Assembly: GCA_003574845.1 (NCBI GenBank)
Contig: NDHY01000008.1
Span: 1-35,933, forward strand
Direction of reading: 5' to 3'
Source: a candidate division NPL-UPA2 bacterium Unc8
Lineage (GTDB): Bacteria; NPL-UPA2
Length of the DNA stretch: 35,933 nucleotides
The notes under the pieces are model-generated. The model ran no database searches. It saw nothing but the letters and a program-made list of their open reading frames with translations, and had not been told where the DNA came from. Shown in pieces: positions 15,425-25,002 of this stretch. The position numbers and the translations under genes were made by a program. The stretch's first letter is position 1; each line of letters starts with the position of its first letter.

Positions 15425-15525
15425 CCTTCTACCTCCTTTGGGTTCTAACCCCTCTAACCACAAATAACCACCAAACTACTCAGAGAAAGAAGACTCCTCA
15501 GCCTTTGGCCTAACTACCTGAGCAT

Positions 15526-15553
15526 GTTATCATTATTCTTTCAAATCTGTCAA
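15526..15553 (-). promoter_or_regulatory. Candidate promoter for the SCP2 gene
   Basis: On the minus strand, TTGACA (15548-15553) and GATAAC (15526-15531) are 16 bases apart, just after the etfA stop. The -35 is perfect and the -10 matches four of six. It would start a transcript for the SCP2 gene and perhaps the Hsp70 island. Confidence 0.4.
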
Positions 15554-15556
15554 AAT

Positions 15557-16582
15557 TTATGGCTTTGTGATTCTTTTTTCAAGCATTTCTGTAAGCATGG
15601 GAAGAACCTGAAACAGGTCTCCGACTATCCCATAAGTAGCAATATCAAAAATGGGAGCACGAGCATCATTATTAATTGCTACGATTACCTCCGATGACCT
15701 CATGCCTACCTGATGTTGAATTGCTCCTGAAATACCACAGGCAATATAAAGCTTCGCCCGGACAGTTTTTCCTGTCTGACCAATCTGATGACAAGATGAA
15801 ATCCAACCCGCGTCAACAGCTGCCCGAGAGGCTCCCACTGCTCCATTCAGAACTGCAGCAAGCTCCTCAACAAGCTTGAGACCTTCCGCCTTTTCTGGTC
15901 CCCTACCAATGGAAACTATGACATCCGCTCTCTCAAGATCAATAGCTTCTTTCCTGCTGCGGACAATGTCAATAATCCTGATAACGATATCCTCATCAGC
16001 AATTCGCGAGTTAACCTTGATAACCTCTCCACGACGAGAATAGTCTCTCTGTGGCTTCTCCATCATCCCTGGCTTTATAGTAGCCATCTGTGGACGATGG
16101 TCCGGGCAGATAATTGCAGCCATAATATTTTCACCTATGGCAGGGCGATGCTGCCGCAGAATTTTTTCTTTCTTATCTATCTCCAGCTCAGTGCAGGCAG
16201 CAGTCAAGCCCGTTTGCAGACGCGCTGCTACCCGCGGCGCCAGTGATTCTCCAATTGCCGTCGCTCCAAGAAGAAGGATTGCCGGTTTATATTCCCTGAC
16301 CAGATCAGTCAACACTTTTGTATAGGTGTTGTACTGATAATGACGAAGTCGCCCGTCATCAATTAGATAAACCTTGTCTGCCCCGCATGATATTAGTTCC
16401 AGCACTTCTTCTTCTTTCATGTCACTGCAGGGAAGAATGGCAACTAATTCCTCGCCTAAAACATCTGCCAGCTGCCTCCCCTTGCCTAATAATTCCAATC
16501 CAACCTGTTGAAGCATCCCGTCTCTTTGCTCAATGAATATCCAGACACCACTACAATTTTCTAATTCTCTAACTTTTTCCAT
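15557..16582 (-). CDS. etfA: Electron transfer flavoprotein alpha subunit
   Basis: EtfA pairs with EtfB to carry electrons from flavin dehydrogenases such as the adjacent acyl-CoA dehydrogenase. The C-terminal FAD domain is clear: GRGPEKAEGL, ASRAAVDAGW, QIGQTGKTV, LYIACGISGAIQH and NNDARAPIFDIATYGIVGD. The 341-residue length is usual. It starts 96 bases after etfB, and that gap is filled by octad and heptad repeats rather than the usual tight junction. No strong Shine-Dalgarno sequence is seen. Whether this ETF is a bifurcating type cannot be decided here. Confidence 0.95.
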   Translation of the reverse strand: MEKVRELENCSGVWIFIEQRDGMLQQVGLELLGKGRQLADVLGEELVAILPCSDMKEEEVLELISCGADKVYLIDDGRLRHYQYNTYTKVLTDLVREYKPAILLLGATAIGESLAPRVAARLQTGLTAACTELEIDKKEKILRQHRPAIGENIMAAIICPDHRPQMATIKPGMMEKPQRDYSRRGEVIKVNSRIADEDIVIRIIDIVRSRKEAIDLERADVIVSIGRGPEKAEGLKLVEELAAVLNGAVGASRAAVDAGWISSCHQIGQTGKTVRAKLYIACGISGAIQHQVGMRSSEVIVAINNDARAPIFDIATYGIVGDLFQVLPMLTEMLEKRITKP

Positions 16583-16607
16583 ATCTTAATTCTAAACTCT
16601 AAATTCT

Positions 16608-16675
16608 CTGTGCCTTTGTGCCTTTGTGCCTTTCTCTTTACTCTCTACTTACCACTTACTACTTATTACCCACTC
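16608..16675 (-). repeat. Octad plus heptad array between etfB and etfA
   Basis: On the minus strand, GTAAGTAG/TAAGTGG-type heptads are followed by three AGGCACAA-type octads (16608-16631) and TTTAGAG-like words. The 33 bases at 16616-16648 are identical to 24296-24328, which lie inside the queH reading frame. Confidence 0.85.
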
Positions 16676-16678
16676 ATT

Positions 16679-17476
16679 TCAAATTATTCCATTTTCCTTC
16701 AATCTATTAAGGAGGGTATCAATCTGTCTGGAGATTGAGCCGGTTAGCATTTCCTTTTTTTTTCTGCCAAATTCAGGAGTAGATAATCCAACTACCCGGG
16801 TTGGGGAACCATCAAGACCAATCCGATTGCTATCCAGATTAAGAGCAGTTACTCCCCACTGAGGAATCTCTGCCCTTCTTGCTTTAAGCACCCCTCGCAT
16901 CCCTGGGCGGCGAGGCTTGTTTATCTCATCTGTTACTGTTAGAACAGCAGGGAGCGGCACCTCCATCACTTCAAAGAAATCTTCAAAGCTGCTTTCGGCT
17001 TTTACTGTATTGTCTTTAATTTCTATCTTTTGCGCACAGGTTATCTGGGGAAGCTCAAGCTGCTCAGCCAGCTGGGGACCAACCTGGGCTGTATCTCCAT
17101 CTATCGTATGTTTTCCCAGGAGAACAAGGTTAAACTCTCCAATTTTTTTAATTGCGGTAGATAAAACATAAGAAGTAGCCAGGGTATCAGAACCCGCCAG
17201 CGCCGGGTCAGTTATGAGAACTGCCTTATCAGCTCCCATAGCGAGAGCCCTTCTAAGTGCGCTCTCAGCCTGAGGAGGACCCATCGTAATGACAGTAACC
17301 TTGCCTCCGTGTCTTTCTCGCAGCCGCAGCGCCTCTTCAATGGCATTCTCATCAAGCGGATTGATAATTAAAGAAACAGCTTCATGCCTGAGTAGAGTCT
17401 TTGTTTTACTATCTACCCTTGCCTTACTTAGAGCATCGGGGCTGGGCACCTGCTTTACACAAACAACGATGTTCAC
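16679..17476 (-). CDS. etfB: Electron transfer flavoprotein beta subunit
   Basis: The partner of EtfA, binding AMP or a second flavin depending on subtype. Family marks are [11 protein letters not shown] at 3-13, [39 protein letters not shown] and the [12 protein letters not shown] segment. The 265-residue length is typical. The start overlaps the acyl-CoA dehydrogenase stop by four bases (ATGA), so dehydrogenase and electron acceptor are co-translated. Confidence 0.96.
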   Translation of the reverse strand: MNIVVCVKQVPSPDALSKARVDSKTKTLLRHEAVSLIINPLDENAIEEALRLRERHGGKVTVITMGPPQAESALRRALAMGADKAVLITDPALAGSDTLATSYVLSTAIKKIGEFNLVLLGKHTIDGDTAQVGPQLAEQLELPQITCAQKIEIKDNTVKAESSFEDFFEVMEVPLPAVLTVTDEINKPRRPGMRGVLKARRAEIPQWGVTALNLDSNRIGLDGSPTRVVGLSTPEFGRKKKEMLTGSISRQIDTLLNRLKENGII

Positions 17477-18615
17477 TCTTCTTTTAACAGGTAGCTGGCA
17501 ATGACATTACGTTGAATCTCAGAGGTTCCCTCAATAATCTCAAATAGCTTTGCCTCTCGCATATAACGTTCTACGGGGTATTCCTTTGTGTAACCATATC
17601 CGCCGTGAATCTGGACTGCTTTAGTCGTAACTCGCATACACATCTCACTGGCAAAAACCTTCCCCATAGCAGCAATTTTCTCAAATCCTTTTCCGCAGTC
17701 GCGCAGGAAGGCTGCTTTAAGAATCAAGAGGCGCGCCGCTTCTATTTCCATTGCCATATCGGCAAGCATAAACTGAACTGCCTGAAAATTGAAGATAGAT
17801 TTGCCAAACTGCACTCTTTCCCGGGCATACTTGAGCGCTGCCTTATATGCAGCCCGTGCCAGTCCAACTGCTTTGATTCCCATACCAATGCGACCGATGT
17901 CAAGAGTTTTTATTGCAACCCGAAATCCCTTTCCTTTTGAGAGGAGAACATTTTCCCGGGGAACACGACAATTCCTGAAGACCAGCTCACAATTAGCAAG
18001 TGCAGGATAAGCCATCAAGTCAAATTTCTGACCAAAGGTAAACCCTGGCATTCCCTTTTCTACAATGAAGGCAGTCAGCCCGCGGGGGTCTCCTCCTGAC
18101 CTGGTATTGGCAATAACGATATAGGTCTCTGCCACTCCGCCATTGGTAATGAAGCTCTTTGTCCCATTTAAGATATAACCATCGTTCTCAGGGGTAGCTG
18201 TCATCTGAATATTTCCAATGTCAGAGCCAGCCTGAGGTTCAGTCAAAGCAAAAGCTCCTAACACCTCTCCTTTAGCCAGTGGCGAAAGAAACTTGCGCTT
18301 TTGTTCTTCGGTTCCAAAGATAAGAATCGGATAAATGCAGAGCAGGTTTGCACCATAAATTGCTCCAGTTGTGGCACAAGCCTGTGATATCTCCCCATCC
18401 ACCAATGCCCAGGTAAGATAATTCATCCCCAACCCACCATATTTCTCAGGCACAGCAACTCCCATTAAATCGCTTTGAGAGAGGAGCTTAATATTTTCCC
18501 AGGGGAAATCTTTCTTTTCCTCAATTTCTGCTGCTCTGGGAGCAAGCTCTTTCTGACAAATTTCTCTTACTTCTTTAAGTACTGCTTCCTGATCTTCATT
18601 AAGGTCAAAATTCAT
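17473..18615 (-). CDS. Acyl-CoA dehydrogenase
   Basis: This FAD enzyme oxidises acyl-CoA to trans-2-enoyl-CoA and passes electrons to ETF, encoded immediately downstream. In order: an N-terminal helical domain, [11 protein letters not shown] at 122-132 (flavin region), FITNGG, then the C-terminal domain with [20 protein letters not shown] and the catalytic Glu362 in [10 protein letters not shown]. The 380 residues fit short/medium-chain members. Its start overlaps the fabF stop (ATGA), placing it in the fatty acid synthesis operon. It might act in the reverse direction as an acyl or enoyl reductase, but that is inference. Confidence 0.95.
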   Translation of the reverse strand: MNFDLNEDQEAVLKEVREICQKELAPRAAEIEEKKDFPWENIKLLSQSDLMGVAVPEKYGGLGMNYLTWALVDGEISQACATTGAIYGANLLCIYPILIFGTEEQKRKFLSPLAKGEVLGAFALTEPQAGSDIGNIQMTATPENDGYILNGTKSFITNGGVAETYIVIANTRSGGDPRGLTAFIVEKGMPGFTFGQKFDLMAYPALANCELVFRNCRVPRENVLLSKGKGFRVAIKTLDIGRIGMGIKAVGLARAAYKAALKYARERVQFGKSIFNFQAVQFMLADMAMEIEAARLLILKAAFLRDCGKGFEKIAAMGKVFASEMCMRVTTKAVQIHGGYGYTKEYPVERYMREAKLFEIIEGTSEIQRNVIASYLLKEE

Positions 18616-19871
18616 TTTTCTCCTCCAGACCTGTATTTCCTTGCTATCAATGACGCATTATGACCACCAAAGCCAAAAGAATTAGATATGCAGATATCTA
18701 TGTTCATCTGACGAGCCTGGTTAGGAACATAGTCAAGATTACATTCCGGGTCAGGATATTCATAGTTAATAGTTGGATGGACAACTCCCATTTCAATAGA
18801 AAGGACAGAAGCGATAAACTCTATGCCTCCGGAGGCTCCCAGGAGATGACCGGTCATAGATTTTGTTGAGCTAATGGCCAACTTACTGGAATGCTCTCCA
18901 AAGACACTCTTGATAGCAACCGTTTCAAGTTTATCGTTAAGTGGGGTTGAAGTTCCATGAGCATTAATGTAATCAACTTCCTCAGGCGTAAGACAGGCAT
19001 CGTTTAAAGCAGCCTTCATTGCCCTCGCAGCCCCTTCACCATCAGGGGCTGGAGCAGTTATATGATAAGCATCACTGCTCATTCCATAACCAACAACCTC
19101 AGCATAGATGTGTGCCCCACGCGAGTTAGCATGCTCTAAACTTTCTAAAATTAGTATCCCTGCCCCTTCTCCCATAACAAAGCCATCGCGTTCTTTGTCA
19201 AAAGGTCTACTTGCCCGCGCTGGCTCATCATTACGCGTAGAGAGCGCCCTCATTGCACAAAACCCGCCAAGTCCAATCGGTGTAATCGCCGCCTCGGAGC
19301 CACCGGTGATCATTACATCTGCCTCGCCGCGCTGAACAACCCGGTAAGAATCCCCGATAGAATGGGAACCTGAAGCACAGGCAGTAACTACACACGAGTT
19401 TGGTCCTTTCACACCTAATGTGATAGAGATTTGCCCGGATGCCGTGTCCGAGATAAACATCGGGATAAAGAAAGGAGAAATTTTCCTTGGCCCTTTTTCA
19501 AGAAGTAAGGAGTGCTGCACCTCAAACGTCCCCAAACCTCCAATTCCGGAACCAACCATAACCCCAATACGATTGGAATCCTCACTGCCAAGGTCAAGTC
19601 GAGCGTCAAGGACAGCATCAAGAGCAGCAACTACTGCAAACTGGGTAAAACGGTCCATCCGCCGTGACTCTTTTTTCCCCAACCTTTCTACAGGATCAAA
19701 GTTTTTAACCTCAGCGCTGATCTGACAGCTAAACTCGCGCGTATCAAACAGGGTAAGCTTCCCTACTCCACTTTTTCCCGCAATAAGAGATGACCAGAAA
19801 TCCTCCTTATTGTTTCCAAGCGGGGAGACTACTCCAATTCCGGTAACCATTACCCGCCTATTTTCTCTCAT
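18612..19871 (-). CDS. fabF: 3-oxoacyl-[acyl-carrier-protein] synthase II
   Basis: The enzyme condenses malonyl-ACP with acyl-ACP to elongate fatty acids. The Cys-His-His triad is at Cys165 (VTACASGSH), His305 (NAHGTSTP) and His342 (SMTGHLLGA), almost the same numbering as E. coli FabF. The 419 residues are full length. The start has GAGGAAGGGAA upstream and follows acpP by 23 bases. FabG-AcpP-FabF order is the standard bacterial one. No FabH, FabD or PlsX is present in this cluster. Confidence 0.97.
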   Translation of the reverse strand: MRENRRVMVTGIGVVSPLGNNKEDFWSSLIAGKSGVGKLTLFDTREFSCQISAEVKNFDPVERLGKKESRRMDRFTQFAVVAALDAVLDARLDLGSEDSNRIGVMVGSGIGGLGTFEVQHSLLLEKGPRKISPFFIPMFISDTASGQISITLGVKGPNSCVVTACASGSHSIGDSYRVVQRGEADVMITGGSEAAITPIGLGGFCAMRALSTRNDEPARASRPFDKERDGFVMGEGAGILILESLEHANSRGAHIYAEVVGYGMSSDAYHITAPAPDGEGAARAMKAALNDACLTPEEVDYINAHGTSTPLNDKLETVAIKSVFGEHSSKLAISSTKSMTGHLLGASGGIEFIASVLSIEMGVVHPTINYEYPDPECNLDYVPNQARQMNIDICISNSFGFGGHNASLIARKYRSGGEK

Positions 19872-19894
19872 TTCCCTTCCTCTTCATACTATAT

Positions 19895-20170
19895 TTATAC
19901 CTCTTCTTCCCCTCCCTCTTCTTCCCCTCCCCCTTCTTCCTCTTTTCGTTTTATAACATACTGAATCGCATCGCCTACTGTAATAATTTTTTCTGCGTCA
20001 TCTTGCGAAATTTCCAGGCCAAATTCCTCCTCCAAAGCCATAATCAGTTCCATTGCACCCAGTGAATCAGCGCCAAGGTCATCAGTGAATGATGCTTCAA
20101 GAGTTACCTGTTCAGGATTCACCCCGAGCTGCTCAATAACAATTTCCTTTATTTTTTCTTCTACCCCCAT
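19895..20170 (-). CDS. acpP: Acyl carrier protein with acidic C-terminal tail
   Basis: This is the carrier of acyl intermediates in type II fatty acid synthesis. The phosphopantetheine site is Ser36 in [12 protein letters not shown], the substrate of AcpS at 1731-2096. The core (1-~76) is standard. An extra Glu/Gly-rich tail of about 15 residues ([15 protein letters not shown]) makes it 91 residues, longer than the usual 77-80. The tail is encoded by a low-complexity purine tract. AAAGGAGGA lies ten bases before the ATG. Confidence 0.97.
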   Translation of the reverse strand: MGVEEKIKEIVIEQLGVNPEQVTLEASFTDDLGADSLGAMELIMALEEEFGLEISQDDAEKIITVGDAIQYVIKRKEEEGGGEEEGGEEEV

Positions 20171-20195
20171 TTTTAATTTTCCTCCTTTTATACTA

Positions 20196-20933
20196 CTACA
20201 TTATCATACCACCATCTACATTGATTACCTGGCCCGTAATGTAGTCTGCGTATTCCGAAGCAAGAAAGAGAGTTGCTTTTGCTACATCATCTACACTGCC
20301 TGCTCTGGCAAGAGGAATTTTCCCCAGCATCTTTTCTTTTAGCGACTCGGATAGCTCCTCGGTCATTGTTGTCTCAATAAATCCAGGAGCAACGGCATTT
20401 ACGTTTATTCCGCGCGCTGCCAATTCCCGGGCAAGGCTTTTGGTGAGCCCAATCAGTCCGGCTTTGGAAGCAGCATAATTTACCTGCCCTTTATTTCCTG
20501 TCAAACCAACTATTGAGGCAATGTTGATAATTTTTCCGCTTCGCTTTTTAATCATTGTTTTCGCTACTTCCCGACAGCAATTGAACGCTCCCTTAAGGTT
20601 AATATCTATTACTTGAGTCCAGTTCTCATCGGACATCCGAATGAGAAAAGAGTCGCGAGTTATTCCAGCATTATTGACCAGAATATCAATTTTTTTAAAT
20701 TCGTCAAGAGTGCGGATAACCATCGCTTCCACTTCTCTGGAGCAAGATACATCAACCAGAAGAGCAAGAGCTTTTTTCCTCATGCTTTGAATCTCGCTGA
20801 CAACAGCGCCGGCACCTATTAGGTCAACATCAGCAATTACAACCGTTGCCCCATCCCGGGCAAAGCTGATGGAGATTGCCTTTCCAATCCCTTGGGCCGC
20901 TCCGGTAACAATAGCAACTTTATCTTTCAGCAA
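20196..20933 (-). CDS. fabG: 3-oxoacyl-[acyl-carrier-protein] reductase
   Basis: This NADPH-dependent short-chain dehydrogenase reduces 3-oxoacyl-[11 protein letters not shown] at 10-17 binds the cofactor, NNAG lies at 87-90, and the catalytic Ser140, Tyr153 and Lys157 are in place (YAASK). The 245-residue length is exact for FabG. The start is TTG, with GAGGG six bases upstream. That site lies within a TAGTAGA-type heptad stretch, so the repeat may have supplied the ribosome-binding region. It follows rpmF directly, without plsX, fabH or fabD between them. Confidence 0.96.
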   Translation of the reverse strand: MLKDKVAIVTGAAQGIGKAISISFARDGATVVIADVDLIGAGAVVSEIQSMRKKALALLVDVSCSREVEAMVIRTLDEFKKIDILVNNAGITRDSFLIRMSDENWTQVIDINLKGAFNCCREVAKTMIKKRSGKIINIASIVGLTGNKGQVNYAASKAGLIGLTKSLARELAARGINVNAVAPGFIETTMTEELSESLKEKMLGKIPLARAGSVDDVAKATLFLASEYADYITGQVINVDGGMIM

Positions 20934-20972
20934 GATGACCCTCTACTATCTACTACCCACTCACTTTGAATT

Positions 20973-21173
20973 TCACTTTTTTGTTTTCTTTTTCTTTTCC
21001 TTAATTTCAATTACTTTTTTTTCTCCATAATATCCACAATGTGGGCAAGCACAATGAGAAGGGCGCAATTGCCCGCAGTGAGAGCACTTGGAAAGCGGAG
21101 GCGGGATTAATTTCCAGTGAGTTGCTCTTTTATCCCTTCTTGTCCGTGACCATTTTCTTTTAGGTACACCCAT
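20973..21173 (-). CDS. rpmF: 50S ribosomal protein L32
   Basis: A ribosomal protein of the large subunit, 66 residues. MGVPKRKWSRTRRDKRATHW is the typical N-terminus. A four-cysteine zinc site is present (Cys30, Cys33, Cys43, Cys46), so this is the zinc-binding form. The last ~15 residues are Lys-rich. It lies between coaD and fabG. Association of rpmF with fatty acid synthesis genes is common in bacteria. Confidence 0.96.
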   Translation of the reverse strand: MGVPKRKWSRTRRDKRATHWKLIPPPLSKCSHCGQLRPSHCACPHCGYYGEKKVIEIKEKKKKTKK

Positions 21174-21188
21174 CTTTTTATTAGCGCA

Positions 21189-21668
21189 TCAGCGCGGCCC
21201 TTTTAATTTTTCCTGAAGTTTTCCTCTAACTATAGGAGGAACAAACCTGTCTATCTTTCCTCCTAACTCAGCAAGTTCCTTAATGATATGTGAGCTCAAG
21301 TAAGAATATCTTTCACTGGTCATCATAAATATAGTCTCCAGATGAGGAGCAATCTGCCTGTTAGTGAGTGCCATTTGAAGCTCCACTTCAAAATCGGAGA
21401 TCGCCCTTAGTCCCTTGATGATAATACTTACTCCTTTCTGCTGGACATAATCAGTAAGAAGGCAATTAAAGCTCTCAATGACAATACCTGAAATATCATT
21501 AGTAGACTCCTGCAGCATCTCTATTCTCTCCTCCACAGAGAAAAGAGGTTTCTTTTGTGGATTATGAGCAACGGCGACGAATACCTTCCTAAAAATTGAA
21601 GATGCCCTTTTAATTATATCAATGTGCCCATAAGTAACGGGATCAAAAGTCCCCGGGTAAACAACCAT
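21189..21668 (-). CDS. coaD: Phosphopantetheine adenylyltransferase
   Basis: The enzyme adenylates 4'-phosphopantetheine to dephospho-CoA, the penultimate step of CoA synthesis. GTFDPVTYGH at 6-15 gives the nucleotidyltransferase T/HxGH motif. SERYSYLSSHIIKEL near the C-terminus is the second conserved block. I start at the ATG at 21668, giving 159 residues, because it begins with the family's usual VYPGTFDP and sits two bases after the rsmD stop with AAGAAGGA upstream. A start seven codons earlier would overlap rsmD. Confidence 0.96.
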   Translation of the reverse strand: MVVYPGTFDPVTYGHIDIIKRASSIFRKVFVAVAHNPQKKPLFSVEERIEMLQESTNDISGIVIESFNCLLTDYVQQKGVSIIIKGLRAISDFEVELQMALTNRQIAPHLETIFMMTSERYSYLSSHIIKELAELGGKIDRFVPPIVRGKLQEKLKGPR

Positions 21669-21670
21669 TA

Positions 21671-22228
21671 CTATTTTCCTTCTTCCCATCTTGCATAAAA
21701 GGAAACAGCAGTATCTCCATAAACTGCTTTTCTCTTCATTTTTAGCTCTCTCACTGCCTCCGGCAAAACATCTTTCCGATAATGTTCAACTACGACCACT
21801 CCTCCATTACTCAGAGTGTTACTACGGCTAATCTCCATCAATGTTTTTGTAGCCAGGTCGCTTCCATATGGAGGATCCATAAATATAATATCAAATTTGT
21901 ACCCCTTACGGGAGAATAGTTTTAGCGCCTTATCTACCCCCAGCTGATAGATTGCTGCTCGATTGCCAAAGCTGAGATTGGCAATGTTTCTTCTAACTGC
22001 CCTTTCAGAAAGGTGATTATTATCAACAAATACTGCCTTTTTTGCTCCACGGCTCAGTGCCTCTATTCCCAGAGCACCTGTTCCAGCAAACAGATCAAGA
22101 ACCTTTGCTGAAAACACCTCTTTGCCAAGAATGTTAAAGAACGATTCCCTTATCTTTCCCGCTGTGGGACGTGCCCCCGGTGGAGAAAACAACTTTCTTC
22201 CTTTCGCCTCTCCAGATATTACTCTCAT
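21671..22228 (-). CDS. rsmD: 16S rRNA (guanine(966)-N2)-methyltransferase
   Basis: The enzyme methylates G966 of 16S rRNA. Family marks are MRVISGEAKGR at 1-11, RPTAGKIRESFFNIL, the SAM-binding VLDLFAGTGALGIEALSRGA and the catalytic DPPYGSD. The 185-residue length is normal. The rsmD-coaD-rpmF order is a frequent bacterial arrangement. A good promoter lies 35-64 bases upstream, so this is probably the first gene of the fatty acid synthesis operon. Confidence 0.95.
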   Translation of the reverse strand: MRVISGEAKGRKLFSPPGARPTAGKIRESFFNILGKEVFSAKVLDLFAGTGALGIEALSRGAKKAVFVDNNHLSERAVRRNIANLSFGNRAAIYQLGVDKALKLFSRKGYKFDIIFMDPPYGSDLATKTLMEISRSNTLSNGGVVVVEHYRKDVLPEAVRELKMKRKAVYGDTAVSFYARWEEGK

Positions 22229-22262
22229 GTTTTCTTCTTGTGTCAGTGTGTCAGAGCGATTA

Positions 22263-22292
22263 CTTATAATTAAAGAATTGTAAACCTGTCAA
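22263..22292 (-). promoter_or_regulatory. Sigma70-type promoter upstream of rsmD
   Basis: On the minus strand, TTGACA (22287-22292) and TATAAG (22263-22268) are separated by 18 bases. It would start transcription near 22256 and drive rsmD-coaD-rpmF-fabG-acpP-fabF and probably the dehydrogenase and ETF genes. Confidence 0.6.
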
Positions 22293-22329
22293 CAAATAAA
22301 ATTAAAACTCGTACAAAACATTCCTTACT

Positions 22330-24204
22330 TCATTTTGACGCCATCCCCATTTTTTTCAAATAAATCATTAAGATAGAAATTGCTGCCGGGGTCACCCCTG
22401 AGATGCGCGATGCCTGTCCAAGGGTGAGCGGTTTAATACGAGATAATTTCTCCCGCACCTCACAGGAGAGAGCAGTAATTTCAGCGAAAGGGAAAGCTTC
22501 CGGGATTCTTACCTTTTCCGCCCTTTTAAGTTTTTCAATCTCGGCAGTTTGTCTTTTAATGTAGTTCCTATATTTAATCTCAATTTCAACCCGCTTAATC
22601 ACTGAAGAAGAAATGCTCCTTGTATTTATCCCGAGCTCATCTAAAAGTTGACAGGAGACTCCGGGCCGGCATAGCAATTCCGCCGCGGTTACCACATTTT
22701 TAAGCGGGGGATTTCCCGATGCCTTAATTTTCTTGTTCACTACCGCCGTAGGCATAATCTTTGCTTTTTCTAATCTCTTTATCTCCTGCATAACTCTTTT
22801 CTCTTTCATCTCTATTTTTTGATATTCTTTACTGCTAACCAGTCCGAGTTGATAGCCTATCTTTCGCAATCTCAGATCAGCATTATCTTCCCTCAAAATA
22901 AGCCGATACTCAGCCCGAGAGGTGAACATACGATAAGGTTCATTGGTTCCTTTAGTAACTAAATCATCAATCAGGACGCCGATATAAGCCTCAGAGCGAC
23001 TTAGAACAAGAGGAGTCCTTTCTTCTATAAAAAGAGAGCTGTTTACGCCGGCAATAAATCCTTGAACAGCAGCTTCTTCATAGCCTGTGGTGCCATTTAT
23101 CTGCCCGGCAAAAAACAAGCCTCCTATCACCTTTGTCTCCAGGCTTGGCTTTAGGTCCAGCGGGTCAGAATAATCATGTTCAATTGCATATCCCGGGCGA
23201 GTAATCTCTGCACGCTCTAATCCTTTAATGGTGCGTAACATCTTCAATTGAATTGCAAATGGCAGACTGGTAGAGAGACCATTGGGATAAAACTCTCTTG
23301 TGCCTTTCCCCTCTGGCTCAAGAAATATCTGATGTCGTTCTCTATCCGAAAACCTAACCACCTTATCCTCAATTGATGGGCAATATCTTACCCCGGTAGC
23401 CGTAATTGTCCCTGAGTACAAGGGAGATTTGCCAAGATTGTCCCTGATAATACGATGCGTTCTGGGATTGGTGTAGGTAATATAACAGGGTAGCTGATGA
23501 ATGCTTCGCTTTGTGCGCGGCGAGAAAAAAGGAATAGGGTCTTTATCACCATCCTGAATTGCAAGCTGCGAAAAATCAATTGTCTTTCCATCAATTCGCG
23601 GGCATGTCCCCGTTTTAAATCTTCCCAATCGAAAGCCGAGATTTTTTAGTGATAACGAGAGCTTTACTGCTGACTCTTCCCCCATCCTGCCTGCGGGAAA
23701 GTTTTGCGTGCCAATATGGATGAGTCCTCTCAAAAATGTCCCCGGGGCAACAATCACCGTTTTAGCAAGGAATTTTTCCTTCAGGGCTGTCTTTACGCCA
23801 GTAACCCTGCCATCAGTAAGTAGAAGCTCATCAACCCGCCCCTGCTTCACGCTCAGCCCGCCTTCATTTTCCAGTACTTTCTTCATATACAGGCGATAGG
23901 CAGCTTTGTCCGCCTGCGCCCGCGAGGAGTGAGTCGCTACACCCTTCCCCCTGTTTAAGATGCGAAATTGAATACCTGTTTTATCAATTGCCTTTCCCAT
24001 CTCACCACCAAGAGCGTCCAGTTCCTTTACCAGTTGCCCCTTAGCAAGTCCCCCGATTGCCGGGTTGCAGGACATAGAGCTAATCGTGTCAAGATTCATC
24101 GTGAGCAGAAGCGTTTTTTTGCCGCGCCGCGCCGCCGCCAGGGCAGCTTCACAACCTGCATGCCCTCCCCCAATGACAACGACATCATAAATTTGCTTTA
24201 TCAA
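22330..24204 (-). CDS. mnmG: tRNA uridine-5-carboxymethylaminomethyl modification enzyme
   Basis: MnmG works with MnmE to install carboxymethylaminomethyl groups on wobble U34. The FAD site [10 protein letters not shown] is at 12-21. [25 protein letters not shown] and [16 protein letters not shown] are diagnostic, and the C-terminal helical domain with [12 protein letters not shown] is present. The 624-residue length is complete. The start is TTG with GAGGGG close upstream, since no ATG fits before the FAD motif. MnmE is not in the window. It follows queH on the same strand. Confidence 0.97.
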   Translation of the reverse strand: MIKQIYDVVVIGGGHAGCEAALAAARRGKKTLLLTMNLDTISSMSCNPAIGGLAKGQLVKELDALGGEMGKAIDKTGIQFRILNRGKGVATHSSRAQADKAAYRLYMKKVLENEGGLSVKQGRVDELLLTDGRVTGVKTALKEKFLAKTVIVAPGTFLRGLIHIGTQNFPAGRMGEESAVKLSLSLKNLGFRLGRFKTGTCPRIDGKTIDFSQLAIQDGDKDPIPFFSPRTKRSIHQLPCYITYTNPRTHRIIRDNLGKSPLYSGTITATGVRYCPSIEDKVVRFSDRERHQIFLEPEGKGTREFYPNGLSTSLPFAIQLKMLRTIKGLERAEITRPGYAIEHDYSDPLDLKPSLETKVIGGLFFAGQINGTTGYEEAAVQGFIAGVNSSLFIEERTPLVLSRSEAYIGVLIDDLVTKGTNEPYRMFTSRAEYRLILREDNADLRLRKIGYQLGLVSSKEYQKIEMKEKRVMQEIKRLEKAKIMPTAVVNKKIKASGNPPLKNVVTAAELLCRPGVSCQLLDELGINTRSISSSVIKRVEIEIKYRNYIKRQTAEIEKLKRAEKVRIPEAFPFAEITALSCEVREKLSRIKPLTLGQASRISGVTPAAISILMIYLKKMGMASK

Positions 24205-24230
24205 ATACCCCTCAAGTCTAAACCCCTAAC

Positions 24231-24260
24231 AGCCTTCAGCCTTCAGCCTTCAGCCTTCAG
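24231..24260. repeat. AGCCTTC heptad array
   Basis: Four exact tandem AGCCTTC units lie between queH and mnmG. The stop codon of queH (24257-24259) is at the edge of this array. An AGCTATC heptad pair follows at about 24278-24291, inside the queH reading frame. Confidence 0.85.
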
Positions 24261-24835
24261 AAACAATGTGCTAAATAGCTATCAGCTATCAGCTCTTGTG
24301 CCTTTGTGCCTTTCTCTTTACTCTCTACTCTCTCTCTAATGCTACGGGCGCACCCGCAATAGCGCTGATGATAAAGTTTCATCTCTCGTGCCTGTGTAAT
24401 CCCTTCTCGGTAGCCATTACGGAAGTCAGTATAAAGAAAGTCAACCCCCATCTTTCTTCCTGCCTTTTCTCCAATTTCTCTGATAAGTTCATGTTTCTGG
24501 TAAGGACTAATGAGAAGCGTAGTTGTAAATAAATCAAAGCCTCCTTCCCTGGCAACATTGGCAGTCTTATCCAGTCGCAACTGATAACAGTTCAAGCACT
24601 TTTCTTCCTCGGTGCTTCCAAAATGGGATTCCTGCTTTTTATATTCATAGATAACCTTTATTTTCTCTCTTCCGGCATAAGCCTTGAGGCACCTCAACCG
24701 ACGCTGGTATTCCCAATCGGGATAGATGCCAGGATTATACCAAAAACCCTGAACATCATTATCCTTTTCCTTTAGTTTTTTAAGGGGATAAATTGCGCAG
24801 GGAGCGCAGCAAATGTGAATGAGAATTTTCGTCAT
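24257..24835 (-). CDS. queH: Epoxyqueuosine reductase QueH
   Basis: QueH carries out the last step of queuosine synthesis, reducing epoxyqueuosine in tRNA. It is the non-cobalamin alternative to QueG. Cysteine motifs typical of the family are seen: HICCAPC near the N-terminus, KCLNCYQLRL mid-protein and RYCGCARS near the C-terminus, which hold an iron-sulfur cluster and a nearby metal. I start at the ATG at 24835; a GTG directly precedes it. The last ~22 residues, from about VESKEKG, are encoded by repeat DNA (TAGAGAG, AGGCACAA and AGCTATC words), an extension beyond the family core. Confidence 0.93.
   Translation of the reverse strand: MTKILIHICCAPCAIYPLKKLKEKDNDVQGFWYNPGIYPDWEYQRRLRCLKAYAGREKIKVIYEYKKQESHFGSTEEEKCLNCYQLRLDKTANVAREGGFDLFTTTLLISPYQKHELIREIGEKAGRKMGVDFLYTDFRNGYREGITQAREMKLYHQRYCGCARSIRERVESKEKGTKAQELIADSYLAHCF
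24296..24328 (-). repeat. Octad/heptad block inside queH, identical to 16616-16648
   Basis: On the minus strand a TAGAGAGTAAAGAG segment is followed by two AGGCACAA octads. All 33 bases match the block between etfB and etfA. Here it is translated as part of the QueH tail. Confidence 0.9.
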
Positions 24836-24849
24836 CACAAAATAGCTAT

Positions 24850-24998
24850 TAACGAAGGTCAGGAGTCAGGGTTCAAATACAGTTCACAGTTCACAGTTCA
24901 CGGTTCTGACTTCTGGCTTCTGACTTCTGACTTCTGACATTTATTGGGTCATTGAAAATTAATTGAAAATTAGAAATTGAAAATTAGCTTTAATTTGT
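24850..24998 (-). repeat. Ordered composite heptad element (copy 2)
   Basis: Read on the minus strand, the word order repeats that of 7167-7312: TTTCAAT/TTCTAAT words, the CAATGAC core, ATGTCAG, several AAGTCAG, then AACTGTG words, then GAACCCT. The 41 bases at 24925-24965 match 7208-7248 exactly in inverse orientation. It lies between serA and queH, and nothing coding is evident. Confidence 0.88.
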
Positions 24999-25002
24999 GC
25001 CT

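Noticed and set aside
15425..15463. Longer N-terminus for the SCP2 protein
   Set aside because: The extension would translate the strong AAAGGAGGT ribosome-binding site, and SCP2 homology begins at the internal ATG.
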